Shown here: one piece after another, positions 24,783-36,485 of the stretch
How the letters are laid out: every line of letters begins with the position of its first letter
How positions within the stretch are numbered: the first letter of the stretch is position 1
From: Dichetophora obliterata
Lineage: Eukaryota; Arthropoda; Insecta; Diptera; Sciomyzidae
Assembly (NCBI GenBank): GCA_963920525.1
Contig: OY986438.1
Location: 195,136,962 to 195,200,961, forward strand
Reading direction: 5' to 3'
Length of the DNA stretch: 64,000 nucleotides
Notes under the pieces: model-generated
What the model saw: only the letters and a program-made list of their open reading frames with translations
Databases searched by the model: none
Told to the model about the DNA's origin: nothing
Position numbers and translations under genes: made by a program

Positions 24783-25901
24783 CACAGTGCGCTTTTTTCG
24801 ATTTTAGGATGTCAAATGTCATATGCATTATCTCAGAAACTATAAAAGCACAAATGAGTTTTTATAGCTCACAATATTCACAAATGTATAAATGAGTACA
24901 AATGTGTTTTAGCCTAAATTAAGTAACAGCACAGAAACTTAGAATTGTCGGTCAACTGCATCGCCTATCTCCCATACAAACCATTTTTTTTTTAATACAA
25001 AAAACCAGCATAAAAGTGCTCCTTTATGTTTTTAAAGAGTGAATCTAGTTTATTTAACATCACTTAAAAATCACGCTAAAAATATTTCAAATCGGATAAC
25101 TTTTAAATATATCTCCTATAAAACAATATTACCAAATTAACGAAATTTAAAAAAATTTTGTAAAAAATGGTTGCTAATACAAAATAAGGTCAAAACTTGT
25201 TTTAAATTATAAATTCTATTTTATGTTTCTTTAAATTTATAAAGATACCTACAAATTGTCATGGAAACCAGTGAATTTTAGGGCAAAATTTGATTTTAAG
25301 ACTTTTTTCAAGTTAAGTGGTTTTTCTTAATAGCAGCTAGATGCAGCAGGTTTTTACAGAAACAAGAGGTAGAAGTACGATATTTTATGATAGTTATAGC
25401 CTTCGACTTTAATAATGCTTAATAAGCTAGATATTTTCTAACAAATTTTACTTAGATTTTCATTCCTTGAAAAATGTACAGTCATATTTCAACGATTTTT
25501 CTATTTTTATTTATTAACATTTTTTTATTGTATTTTATATGTTATTCCATGGCGTTAGATTAAAACATAAAAAATCCATAAAACAAAACCTTGAAATATA
25601 CTTTGTGCTCGCAGTTATTATTGTTTAAACTTAACTTTATTTTTTGGGTCTTATTGAGCTTAGGTTAAGTTAGGTAAGGTTTGGTCAATTTATTCAAAAC
25701 CAGTGCTAATTTATTGAGCTTATTTTTGTTAAAAAAGTTTCAACTTGGACGAATTTTATAAAAAACACCATACAATACATCAAGTTTTCAACACTACATT
25801 CATAATACATGTTTTATAATCTGACTAATACGCTTATATTTTTAAAAAATTTAACAAAAAAAAGTCCACATGTCATCCAAAAGTTATAAAAGCGCACTGT
25901 G
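24783..25901. mobile_element. Non-autonomous Transib-like element, 1.12 kb
   Basis: The ends are CACAGTGCGCTTTT and its complement AAAAGCGCACTGTG. They are flanked by exact 5-bp copies of CGACG (24778-24782 and 25902-25906). From established knowledge, Transib elements, relatives of the RAG1 recombinase source, duplicate a 5-bp CGWCG target and have ends that start CAC(A/T). CACAGTG is also the V(D)J heptamer. Removing the element and one CGACG gives a sequence collinear with the repeat at 20764-20885, which confirms both borders. About 1.1 kb of AT-rich interior carries no recognisable recombinase, so it would need a source in trans. Confidence 0.8.
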
Positions 25902-26006
25902 CGACGCTCAGGGGATGCCCCTTATTAATGTGTAAGCATTGGTTTGATTCGGAAGATGGGTGATAGTTAGTTGGAGGGTGGATGGATGGAGCAGTTCCTG
26001 AGAAAT
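25902..26006 (+). repeat. Dispersed repeat, copy filled by the Transib-like element
   Basis: It continues the sequence left of the Transib-like element (24760-24782) and matches 20788-20885, including GGGGATGCCCCTT, TTCGGAAGATGGGTGATA and GGATGGATGGAGCAGT. Confidence 0.7.
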
Positions 26007-28559
26007 ATATACAAGCGATTCACGGTATATATAAATGATTCGCTTCTACAAACAAAAGAATATTGCGTTTGTGATTTCGGAACTAACCAAACCAACATAA
26101 GCACCTAATGAAGCTTAATTTATGCTTGATTTTTCTCACACAAATGTGAATTTTTTTTTTCTAAGATTTTGCCATTTTTTAATTTTATAAAAGAAGTGAT
26201 AAAATCCAAAGTTAAATATTCGTTTGATTCGCCATTTTACTGATAATATGACAAATATTTTATCTTTCTGCAATGATTTTTGATGGCTGTAGGTATACTC
26301 CAAAGTGTTCACTGAAAACGTTACATGTTTGTTTTTTTTATTTATTTTATTGAAATTCTAATGCAACAAGACCTCGGTCAACAAGTATTGCTTGACAGCT
26401 TAAATTATAATTCTGCTTATGTAATAACTGAAAATTAACAATTAAAAATTTACAATTACTGCAATGAGAAGAAAAAGATACTCAATCGAAATTTAAATTG
26501 CACAGCATTGGTAAATGTTCATAGATCGGTTGATAGAGCGTTTCAAAGACGGATTGAATACACAAAAAATTGTCTGTACGATGCCAGACTTGTATAATGG
26601 CGTTTGATCTTTGTGATCTTGCAAACCCGAATCTGTTGTACAGATAAACCGTTTCCCCAGTATAACCACCTTTTGCAGTAAAATAAGGGAACAAAATTTC
26701 AGTAAAATGTCGGGAGTCATATTGTATAAACGTTTTGCATGCAGGGAGACATGATCTCTGCGTTTCAAGCTATAAACATAAAGTGCAATGTTGCTGAAGA
26801 GAACATTGAGTTTTTGTTTAAATAAACTGTCACAGTTAGCAAATATTTCGCACCCATAGATCAGGGTAGGCATAAGGTACAATTTAGCTAGTAAGATACG
26901 AGTTCTAAGGAGCGTAAAATATTGAGTTGTCCATAAAGCACGTAACATACCATAGACTTTACCGACACTGCTACCTATATGAGTATTCCACGGCAATGTT
27001 CTATTAAATATTAAACCTAGACTTTAACACTATCCTCACATTCAATATCACAAGTGTTCAGTTTAATTTTTGGAAAGACTGGTTTTTTTGAAATGATAAT
27101 GCATTGCGTTTTTTTGGGATTTAAACATAGGCCATTTGAGGTGGCCCAGTTGTTAACGCGTCGAAGATTATCACTTAGGTTCGAAGCATAAGGGACGATT
27201 GACTTATGGGAACAACTAACATATAATAGGACATCATTGGCATACATATGAATATTAAAATTTTTCAACACTTTTGCTAGGCAATTTTTGTATACAGAAA
27301 AAGAAGGGGCCCTAACACAGAGCCCCGTGGAAACACCTCTGTCATTTGGTAGAAATTTTAATACAATGCCATTTGAACAAACTGCTTGTGTTCTGTTTGA
27401 TAAATAGGATGATATCCAGTCAGCAGCAGTAGATGAAAAAAAAAATGAAAAACTCTTAGGTCTTCAACAACATCAACTAGTGCTGATATACAGCTTCGCT
27501 TAACTCCAAATCCAAATTGACATTCGGTTATAAAATGTTTCCTATAAATGAACTTACACATTCGTCTATAAATTCTAAAATCTAGAAAATCTAGAACTTT
27601 CGATACATACGACAAAATGGCTATAGGACGGTATTCATTGCTCGTTTTTGGTATCGGAATTATTTTGTCCTGTTTCCAAATATCTGAATATATAGAGGTA
27701 GTGAGAATAGAATTAAAAATGTGTGTTACAAAAGGTAGTAATTTAGGGAGTAGGGCCTTGAAAAATACGGGATGAATATTGTCAAAACCAACAGCATTCG
27801 ATTTTATAGCTAAAAAACACTCAAGAACATCCGTTTGCTCGAAGCTTTCTGGAAAAATTACTGTAATTGGAAGATCTAGAAACTTTATATTTAAATCGTC
27901 TATATCAACATAATCACTTTTCCTACCTTTGCACTTGCCAATTCCAATGTTTTTTTATTTCTTGTCATGTTTTTTTGCTATTAATTGCAGAAGAGGATTT
28001 TTCACTATAAAATTTTATTTTTTCTGATTTTATTTCCGCAACGACAAGTTTCCTAGCATTTTTGAATCTATATATATAAAAATGGATGTATGTATGTGGG
28101 TATGTGGGTATGTGGGTATGTGGCTATATCACGTATAGACTCCAAAACCGCTGAACCGATCTTTATGAAATTTTCAGCGAAAATAAAGCCACATCTTGAG
28201 AGTGTTCCTGTGAGGTTTAGTAACGATTGGAGAAGGGGGCGTGGTACCTCCCATACAAGCCAAATTTGCTCCATTGATCACAAACAAAAAAAAGAGAAAA
28301 ATATTTCACGGTTTCAATCGTAAAAAACTAAGATTTGGTGATTTTGTTCAGATGGTTACTGTCGGTAACTGTACAAAAAATGGGCGTGGTTGTTATATAA
28401 ATACGCCCACTTTTTCGAAATCATGGCAATTCCGGAGTTCTGCACATTTTTACAGTGAAACTTGCTGTTTAGGTGCTCCAAGAGACGAACACAATTTATA
28501 AATGTTTTCACGCCCACTTTTAACGCCCACAAATCAATATCTATATATATTTAAAGCAA

Positions 28560-29340
28560 AACGATGTGTGTCTGGCTGTGTGATGTCTATAGACTCCAAA
28601 ACTACTGAACCGATTGACCTGGAATTTTGGCAGTCGATTTGTTTCAGGTACGAGATGGTTGAGGAAAAAATTTGCCACACCCCCCTTTTACCGCCCCCAA
28701 ATCAATAAAAATGTTATATTTCAGTCGGTTTGGGTCGTATATGGCTAAAATTTTGTAATTTAGTATGTACGGTTACTGTCGGCAACTGTCCTAAAAATGG
28801 GTTTCCATGCCCCCTTTTACCGCCCACAAATAAATGAAATGGTTTATTTCAGACGGTTTTGGTCGTATAAGACCTAAATTTGGTACTTTGGTTTGAGAAG
28901 TTACTGACAGTAACTGTACGAAAAATTGGTTTCCACGCCCCCTTTTGCGCCCACAAATCAGTGAAAATGCTATATTTCATGCAGTTTTGGCCGTATGAGA
29001 CTAGCATATGATACTTAAGTTTGTATGGTTACTTTCGGCAATTGTACTAAAAAAGGGCGTCATCGCTATATAGCCACACCCACTTTTTAAGAAACCATCA
29101 AAATTGACTACTGGGTCGATTGAGCTAAAATGTTGGCTTAGTTTGTACGGTTACTGTTAGCAACTGTACTAAAAATTGATCTCCACGCCCCCCTTTTACC
29201 GCCCACAAACCAATGAAAACGTTTTATTTCAACGGTTTGGGTCGTATTAGACAAAAATTTTGTAATTCAGTACATATGGTTACTCTCGGCAAGTGCACTA
29301 TCAATAGGCCTGCCCTACTTTAGTTAAACTCACTTTTCGG
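28560..29340 (+). repeat. ~128-bp tandem units inside the Helitron-like element
   Basis: The phrase ACCGCCCACAAAT recurs at about 28689, 28818, 28946 and 29199, followed each time by ATTTCA..CGGTTTGGGTCGTAT and GGTTACTGTCGGCAACTGT. This indicates about five diverged units. Confidence 0.75.
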
Positions 29341-30469
29341 GGAGTTAGCGTCCAGTGAAGTAAAGTGCGCCAGGCTTTCCCTAAATTGAGCTGAAATTTG
29401 GGCAGTCGATTTGTTTCGATTACGAGATGGCTCAAGGGAAATATTTTACCGCACCCCTTTTTACCGCTTGCAAAACAACAAAAATGCTATATTTCGCACG
29501 GTTTTGATCGTATTAGACTAAAATGTGGTTATTTAGTGCACATGGCTACTTTCGGCAGCTGTACTGAAAATGGTGAATATATTTGACATTTCTTGACATT
29601 TTCGTGTATGGCAGTAAGGCGGTCTGTGGCAGAACAACGTTTGCCGAGGAGATAGATTGTACCTGTGAGGTTTGGTAACGTTTGGACGAGGGGGCGTGGT
29701 TCCTCCCATACAAGCCCAATTTGCGCTATCGACCACAAACCAAATAAGGGATATATATCAGACGGTTTCGATCGTAAAAACTAAGATATTATCATTTTGT
29801 TCAGATGGTAACTGTCAGTAACTGTACAAAAATCACTTTTTCGTCGCAATATATATACGCCCACTTTTTCGAAATCATGGCAATTCCGGAGTTTTACACA
29901 TTTTTATACTGAAACTTGCTGTGTAGGTGCTCCAAGAGGCAGTCACGATACATAAATGTTTTCACGCCCAGTTTTAGCGCTCACAAATCAATATCTGTAC
30001 ATATAAAAATGAATCGTGATTTGTTCGGATGCTTAAAACTTGAAAACGACTAGACCAAATAGGATACTTCCTTCTACTGGTTTGTTCGTAATTGCTACGC
30101 AAAGGTTTAGGAAAAAAGTAATGCCGTACCCTTTTATCGCCCACAAATCAATAAAAATGCTATATTTAAGAAGGTTTTGGTCATATTAAATTAAAATTTG
30201 GTAAATAAGTTCTTATGATTACTGTCACTAACTTTAATAAAAACGGGCGTTGTCACACTTCATCTACGCCTACTTTTGGAAATATCACAATACTCCGAAA
30301 CTATTGGTCCGATTGAGCTCAAATTTTGTAAGTGGCTTTGCTTTGAGTACGAGATGGTTTAAGAAGAAATGCCACACCTTCTTTTACCTCCCATTAATAT
30401 AAAAACAATTTGTGTTATCGAATAGCGTTATGGGTTGCACAGCTTAGAAATTCGGTATTCGACCACAAT

Positions 30470-31240
30470 TTAGACGTACCGTTTCAGTGATGAAATTTTA
30501 TGGGAGTTGGACAAGGGGGAGGGGCACCTCTCATACAACCCAAATTGGTGATATCGAATAGCTTTGAATTTATAGGAATTCAGCTTTGGAATTCAGTTTT
30601 TGACCTCAATATACACATGCAGCTTCAATGATTTTTTTTTATGGGCGTTGGACAGGGAGGCCTGACATCTCCCTTACATCCCAAATTTGCAATATCGAAT
30701 TGCTTTGAAGTTATAGGTTGACAGCGTAAGAAATCAGTATTCGACCTAAATTTATACATGCACTTTCATTTCTTACATTTTATGGGCGTAGGAAAAAGGG
30801 GAGTGACACTTCCCATACAATCCAACTTTGTGCTATCAAATAGCTTAGGAGTTATAGGTCGCACAGCATCGGAATTCAGTATTTGACCAAAATTTACGCA
30901 TGCAGTTTCATTGGTAAAATTTTATGGGCGTAGGGAAAAGGGGAGTGGCCCCTCCCATGCAACCCAAATTTGTGTTATCGAATATATTTGGAGTTATATG
31001 TCGCACAGTTTTGGTATTCGGTATTCGACCTCCATGTACACATGCAGTTTAATTGATTACATTCTATGAGGGGTGATCAAGAGGGCGTGGCACTTCCTAT
31101 ACAGCCCAAAATTGTTATATCGAATAGCTTTGTGGATATAGGTCGCACAGTCTCGGAATTCAGTATTTGACCTCAGTTTAGACATGCTGTTTAACTGATA
31201 ACATTTTATGGGCGCTTGAATAGGGAGAGTGGCAGCAACG
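30470..31240 (+). repeat. ~142-bp tandem units inside the Helitron-like element
   Basis: TTTTATGGGCG-type phrases at about 30500, 30640, 30781, 30924, 31067 and 31208 are each followed by CTCCCATACAACCCAAAT, ATCGAATAGCTTTG, TAGGTCGCACAG and a GGAATTCAGTATTTGACC motif. This indicates six units spaced about 142 bp apart. Confidence 0.8.
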
Positions 31241-31750
31241 CGCCGGGTTTCAGCTAGTTCACTATATATCCGGTGTCATAAAACGTTTAAATCGATTGTA
31301 CTCTCATGATTGAGAGTATCACGTTGCAATATTAAGTTTTTAATTTTTTAGTTAAACCATGGGCGCTGAACAGTTTTAAGTTTTTTATTTTTAAGTGGAA
31401 CTAACTCCTCAAAAAGATTACTAAAGTTGCATTGAAAAAAATTTAACTTGCTCATCAGGTGATGTTATACTGTATATATTGCTCTAGTTGATATTTGAAA
31501 TTCCAGCCTCAAGACGATGGTAATCAATATTCTTAAAGTCGCGAAACAAAAAGAACTTTGGGTGCGTTTTCAACATAAAGTCGCACTTCACAAAAATTAT
31601 ATCATTTTTTGAAAATTAAGGATAAAATATGTGATCATATAGTAAAATTTTTGTCTCGTCATTGCAAGTGCTTGCAAAAATTTGTGAAAGTGATCTCCAT
31701 ATAATTCACTCTGTAAGACTTAATTCTATGTCAAAAAGATGAGTTCTTGG

Positions 31751-32801
31751 GCACATTTAAATAACTGTTAAAAAATATTGGACAGATAGCGCAGAGTTGA
31801 AGATCAAAAGTAAAATATAATAAATAGTGTACTGTGCTTGAGGGCTTATGTGACCTACCACAAAACCAACCAACGAACGAAATAAATTCCAATAATTCCT
31901 CAAAAATTCATTTTCAATAAATATTTTCGGTTCCATAGTGAATTGCAAAATTTAAGAAAGTAGTCAAGGCAAAACAGTTTTTTTAAAAGATTTGAAAACT
32001 TTAAAATAAGAAAATTGTTCGATATGTGTGCTCGCAAATGTGAAAATTTATAATTGAGTAAATGCAATATATAAATTCCTCTAAAGTATCAACATTTTTT
32101 AATTGACCGGAGAGGTCTACGACAGTAAGAAAAAAAATTATAGTAATATACTTACAAATAGGAAAAGAAGAAGTGATGACTCTCAATCAACTCTCAATAT
32201 TTGTGATGATATGCCATCGATATCAAATAGTAGTTGCATCTTCGCAGCATTACCACTACATATTGGAAAAAAAAGGCTACATTTACCTTATTTTTAAAAA
32301 TCAAACAGCATTCAGGAAATAAATTCAAAATGCAATATTTCAAAATAGCCAATGAAATATGTAAGCTCCTACTTGCAATAGAACTGTAGACTGGCCTTTT
32401 TTTTATTCAATATTATACATCTCAACATCGAATAGAGATAGAAAAAAATCGGTATTCATATTCTGAACAATCAATAAATCTTTTAAAATTGTATACAATA
32501 TTGGAAAAAAAAATAAATCTTCTTAATTACTATGATTGTATTATATCATTTGTGAATTTACTTGAATGAAAGCAAAAATAAGAAGTTAGGTAAATAATTA
32601 ATTGTGATCTATTCTTTGAATTTCTACATGATTTTTATTGTGAGCTTGTCAGATCAAGTAAGTTTGAACAAAGCAATAACAACAACAACAACAACTCTGT
32701 ATAGAGTCAATCACATAGCAGACTAGACAGAGCTGCTTTGGAGGCTGGTAAGCCTCGATCTTTAGTAGTCTTGAGTGATTAAACTGTGACCAACCCACTG
32801 T
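31751..32801. other. Spacer; possibly upstream end of the 26.3-31.8 kb retrotransposon
   Basis: A minus-strand frame at 31757-31948 has no motif that I recognise. The remainder is AT-rich with a short (CAA)n tract near 32680. Confidence 0.3.
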
Positions 32802-32805
32802 TTAA

Positions 32806-33546
32806 GGGCAGGTTCTCATCTAGAGGTCCAAAAACAGGGTGATGTTCTTGATTTTTATTTCACAGAAGTGAGCAATTGAACACCTTTAGTTTTTGATAGG
32901 TGTAGTTTTTTGATTAATTGATTCTTACAGTGTAGGAAAAACCTTTTTTTTGCATAAAAGTGTCATGTGATTTTTTTAATGCGCCGTCAAACGTCACGTT
33001 ACAAAAAAGGTACCCAAACGGTCTTCATTTCAGAGCACGTTCATGTCATCTGATATAAGGAAACCAAATCATTCTCTAAATTGTTATATTTATTGGTGCT
33101 TGAACCTCTAATATCAATAAAAAGTTAAAAATAACAAAAGTGGCGTACATTTGAATTTTAATAAGCGGTGTTTCACATTTTTGGCTCTTTAAAATTATCT
33201 AAAAGAAAAAAAAACCGGCCGGTATTATTAAAATTAAGGTTTGAGATTGAATAAATTTTATCTACTATAAAAAAAAAATTCAAGTCAATCCATAGCGTAG
33301 TTCTTGAGATATCGAGGAGACCAGTTTGTAAAACATGATTTTTCAGAAAACGCACTCAAAGATTTGGTTCCGAGTAACGATTGTTTCGAGTGTGTTAATG
33401 AAAAGATGGGCTCCTTTCGTATGCGATAACTTTTTTATGCCAAACCGTTATCGGACAAATTGCTTTGGGTACATATGCTACACATCATAAGCTATCGAAA
33501 AAAAAAAAAAATTCTATTTTTGGTCGAGCTTCATGAGAACCTGCCC
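32806..33546. mobile_element. TTAA-flanked MITE, 741 bp (piggyBac- or Kolobok-type)
   Basis: The terminal inverted repeats are GGGCAGGTTCTCAT and ATGAGAACCTGCCC (14 bp, perfect), directly flanked by TTAA on both sides (32802-32805 and 33547-33550). TTAA duplication is diagnostic of piggyBac and Kolobok elements. The GGGC start differs from the CCCT start of the piggyBac at 48458, so it is a different family. No coding sequence. Confidence 0.8.
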
Positions 33547-34069
33547 TTAAATCTTATATGATTTGACACTAGTTCGTAACAAATTCGTAAGAACTTTAAT
33601 GTTCTCATCGGCCATTTAATCAAATGACATAAAGCAGTAGTTATTATTAGATCAAGCCTTTAACTTCTGTTGCTTCTTATTTTTTCGCTATGCAATTAAC
33701 AGTTAAAATCATGAAAAATAAAAAATGTTTGTGGATACTCGTACTATATACAACAAAAAGTGCCTAGCAACATAAATGCCACACGTTATTGCTTAAGTAA
33801 ACTTTTTACAAAACCGTTAATTCAAGCCCTCACAAATTTTGCAAACTCGTGCTGAATTTTTTTGATATTCCTGAATCAGGTACAACATAGCTTCAACAAT
33901 CACAAGTGCACAAACTCCGCACTATGATGACTTTTTGGTGAATATTTACCATTTTGACTATATTGTGTACGAGACAGAACAAAATTTTAACTATAGATTG
34001 GAAATGAAAATAAAATCAGCGAACCACAAATTAAATCAGCAGGTGTAAATTCGGAAAACATCTGCCAAA

Positions 34070-34271
34070 ATGTTCAAATTCAATACATGCAAAAGCAAAC
34101 TACTAATTATGCAAAACCACGAACAAATCAATCCTATCAGCAACAAAACAGCAGAAAAACAAGAGCTTGACAATCAATCAAAGTTAAGTTTCATAGGAAT
34201 TATTGGCAGCGGGTGTTGTTGGCTTACATATGTTAACTACAAGCAATACAAGAGGCACGTGGCAGCTAGTC
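34070..34271 (+). CDS. Candidate small exon with one hydrophobic segment (unconfirmed)
   Basis: An ATG at 34070 opens a frame rich in Asn, Lys and Gln (residues 1-43). It is followed by a hydrophobic stretch, LSFIGIIGSGCCWLTYV, and a basic tail NYKQYKRHVAASR. A textbook donor (CA|GTAAGT) occurs right after, near 34272-34279. A single-pass membrane or organelle-anchored small protein with a first exon here would look like this. Against it: no partner exon or acceptor could be identified, and I recognise no family. Read through, the open frame stops at 34303. Treat it as a hypothesis. Confidence 0.25.
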
Positions 34272-34607
34272 GCAGTAAGTTTCATTTGGATAAAATATGG
34301 TGAAAGATTGCCTTCAAAGTTATTCGCCGAATTGTGGTGGCAGAAAAGGTTATTTTGCTGGTTTTATTGAACTTTTGCAGCAGTTTTGAGAGCAACATAA
34401 CAACCATTTTTCAAGTAAGGCCAAATAATCAAGGTAAAATATAATAACTGGCTTTAAGCCAAAGCTTTTTCCTGTCAAAAATGGTGATGGCAAGAAAACA
34501 TTTATGATAAATAGGATTTTATTTCTAAGAGTTTAGCTTGCTTTCGAAATACATATCTCTCAGCTGAGTTTGACTTTGTTGAAAACATGAACTTTTAAGC
34601 ATTTATA

Positions 34608-34880
34608 CACGGAGAGAAATATCTGAGTATTCTATGCTTGATTCAAGGATTGTCGTTTTAACTCAAGCGAAGCATTTTATTGTTGAAATAAAATTTTAAG
34701 TTTAAGTAAATAAAAACTAAATGTTAGAAACAAATACTTGTTGTTGAATAGTTAGTTACAAATATTTTTTTGTGATAAATAGTTTAAAATGATTGATATA
34801 AGTACATAACGATTGATTTGACTGTATTCTAGTATTGACCATGAGTATGTTTTCAATACGGGAATATTATTTTTTCAGTG
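34608..34880. mobile_element. TA-flanked MITE, 273 bp (tentative)
   Basis: The ends CACGGAGAGAAATAT and the complement of CACTGAAAAAATAAT are partly matching inverted repeats, each bordered by TA (34606-34607 and 34881-34882). The interior is AT-rich and non-coding. The TA duplication suggests the Tc1/mariner group. Confidence 0.4.
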
Positions 34881-34882
34881 TA

Positions 34883-35609
34883 GAGCATCAAAGTTTATTT
34901 TTCAAACATTCAAAGGCACTCAGTAAAAAACGAATAAAGTTGAGAATTATGTTTTTCACAAACCTTCACACTCTCAAAAGTGTTAAGGACTAAGTGTGAA
35001 AGCTATTTTTAGCTTTTCGATTTACCAAGGCATACTCATAACTGATGTTGTCTTCTTTTTTTATGTCAAAGCAAAGAAAGGCATAAAGTGCAAAGTTTAC
35101 CGAAAATTCGTTCGAGCTAGTCTCTTTACCTGTTTTGCTCAATTTATTGGATACTATCGAACAGTTTTGCAAAAAGCAAATAAAAAGGTTTTGCTTAATG
35201 ACTTGACGTCAAAGAGTTTGCAAAACAATATTTAGATCTAACACAACAAAGTGCAAAAAACTCACAGCTCCTCGTTTTTTAGATGTCAGTTTTGATATTA
35301 TAAAAATGGCTTTATTGATATGGCTTTTATATATGGCTTGGCCAGTAGCCAAGAGAAGAGGAGGATTTTGAGGTGTTGGTATTGCTTATTTTTCAAAACA
35401 ATGATGAGCTATCTGCAGGATTTCTTCTAGGGTGGAGGCAAAGACAAAAAAGGTCTAGAATGTACCAATAAGTAATGAAGATAAAAATCTCTTTCAGTTA
35501 CAAAGGTTATGGTTTTAAAAATAAAAATTAAGAAGTTTTTATTCGTTTAGAAGATTTGATCTTGATTATTAAATGCCAGAAAAAAGTTAGTTTTTGCAAT
35601 AAAGTGAAT
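34883..35609. other. Spacer, no gene seen
   Basis: Opposed short open frames at 34990-35235 are shadows of each other with no recognisable motifs. Confidence 0.35.
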
Positions 35610-36485
35610 TGAATTGAATTAAGCTTGTGTAGACGAAGCCACGCCAAGTTTCCAATGCCCATGCTAGTATTTGTATGCCCATCCAGTAGAAATGCCTGAC
35701 CAATAAGTAACTCCATACTGAATTTCATTGTTATATGATATTTATTTCCAAAGCTATTCGATATCAAAATTTGGCTTGTATGGGCGGTCAATGACCTTTT
35801 CAGTTTTCTAGTAGAAGGATATCACCCAATAGTAATTCCATACTGAATTTTGTTGTTATACGACATTTAGTTCCAAAGCTATCTGATACCAAAAATTTAA
35901 AGTGTATGGGCGGAGCCACACCCTCTTTTCCAAAGCCCATCCCCGTTTTCCAGTAGAAGGATATCACCAAGTGGCAACTCCATACTGAATTTCATTATAA
36001 TACGGCATTTAGTTCCAAAGCTATTCGAAATCATAAATTTTAATTGTATGGGCGGTGCCACACCCATTTGGCCTATACTTGCTCAATTTTGCCAGTCGAA
36101 AGACACGACTAAATAGTACGTTCTAACCGAGTTTCATTAATATGTGAATTATAGCTTGAAAGTTATGCTGAAAACTTGGGCTGCTGAAAAAGTGCCACGC
36201 CCTACGTCCAACGCCCATAAAATTTTACCAGTGAATGGCAAGTGAAAATTAAGGTCGAATACCGAATTCCGTTGCTGTGCGACCTATAATTCCAAAGCTA
36301 TTCGATATAGAAGATTTGATTTGTATGGGAGGTACCACGCCCCCTGAGTTTTTCCGATATTTTAATAACTATTCTGCTATTTGGGATGAACACAAATCCA
36401 ACAAGTAAAAGATCATTAAAATAGATCCAGCCGTTCTTGATTTATAAATGGTGTAACAAACCCGACTTTGTTTTATATATATAGA
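35610..36485 (-). mobile_element. Helitron-like element, 3'-truncated copy of the 28.1-kb family
   Basis: On the minus strand it starts TCTATATATATAAAACAAAG at 36485 and continues with the same kind of repeats as 28067-31257 (CTCCCATACAA, TTTGGAACTAAAT, ATGGGCGTTGGACGTAGGGC). Three to four diverged tandem units cover 35630-36330. The base just upstream on the minus strand is the G of the CTAG that ends another element (36486-37724), so the two abut exactly. I find no CTRR terminus near 35610, so the 3' end is lost. Confidence 0.55.

Larger units (their letters stand above)
28067..31257 (+). mobile_element. Helitron-like element, 3.19 kb, non-coding
   Basis: It begins TCTATATATATAAAAATGG and ends GCGCCGGGTTTCAGCTAG. 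The base before is A and the base after is T, the Helitron target rule (A|T, no duplication). Excision rejoins the minus-strand RT frame (YSE|FKNARK), which proves the borders. The interior is a patchwork of internal tandem repeats (28560-29330 and 30470-31230) and a duplicated block (28200-28530 against 29655-29980). Extra start-like TCTATATATAT and TCTGTACATATAAAAATG sequences at 28537 and 29987 suggest tandem or composite growth. No Rep/helicase was seen. The 3' hairpin is weak (GGC..GCC). A 5'-related minus-strand copy lies at 35610-36485. Confidence 0.7.
26330..31750 (-). pseudogene. Non-LTR retrotransposon ORF2 remnant, split by a Helitron-like element
   Basis: Read on the minus strand after omitting 28067-31257, the frame pieces run in the order of a non-LTR ORF2. 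A linker upstream of RT (FRDFKNIDYHRLEAGISNIN, 31400-31560; PLKNKKLKTVQRPWFN) is followed by YSE|FKNARKLVVAEIK across the Helitron junction, then NSILTTSIYSDIWKQDKIIP, NEYRPIAILSYVSKVLD (27600-27660) and FGFGVKRSCISALVDVVEDL. YANDVLLYVSC (27017-27271) is a YADD box with Asp to Asn. NGLCLNPKKTQC, KLYLMPTLIYGCEIF and a C-terminal NRFGFARSQRSNAI block follow. The 3' end carries an AATAAA-rich tail near 26330-26360. Frameshifts and stops are frequent. The 5' boundary (endonuclease) is not resolved. It is a different family from the remnants at 4-5 and 11-12 kb. Confidence 0.8.

Noticed and set aside
28560..31240. Regularly spaced repeats considered as a CRISPR-like array
   Set aside because: Units are long (128 and 142 bp), diverged throughout and lack the repeat/spacer pattern; the setting is eukaryotic.
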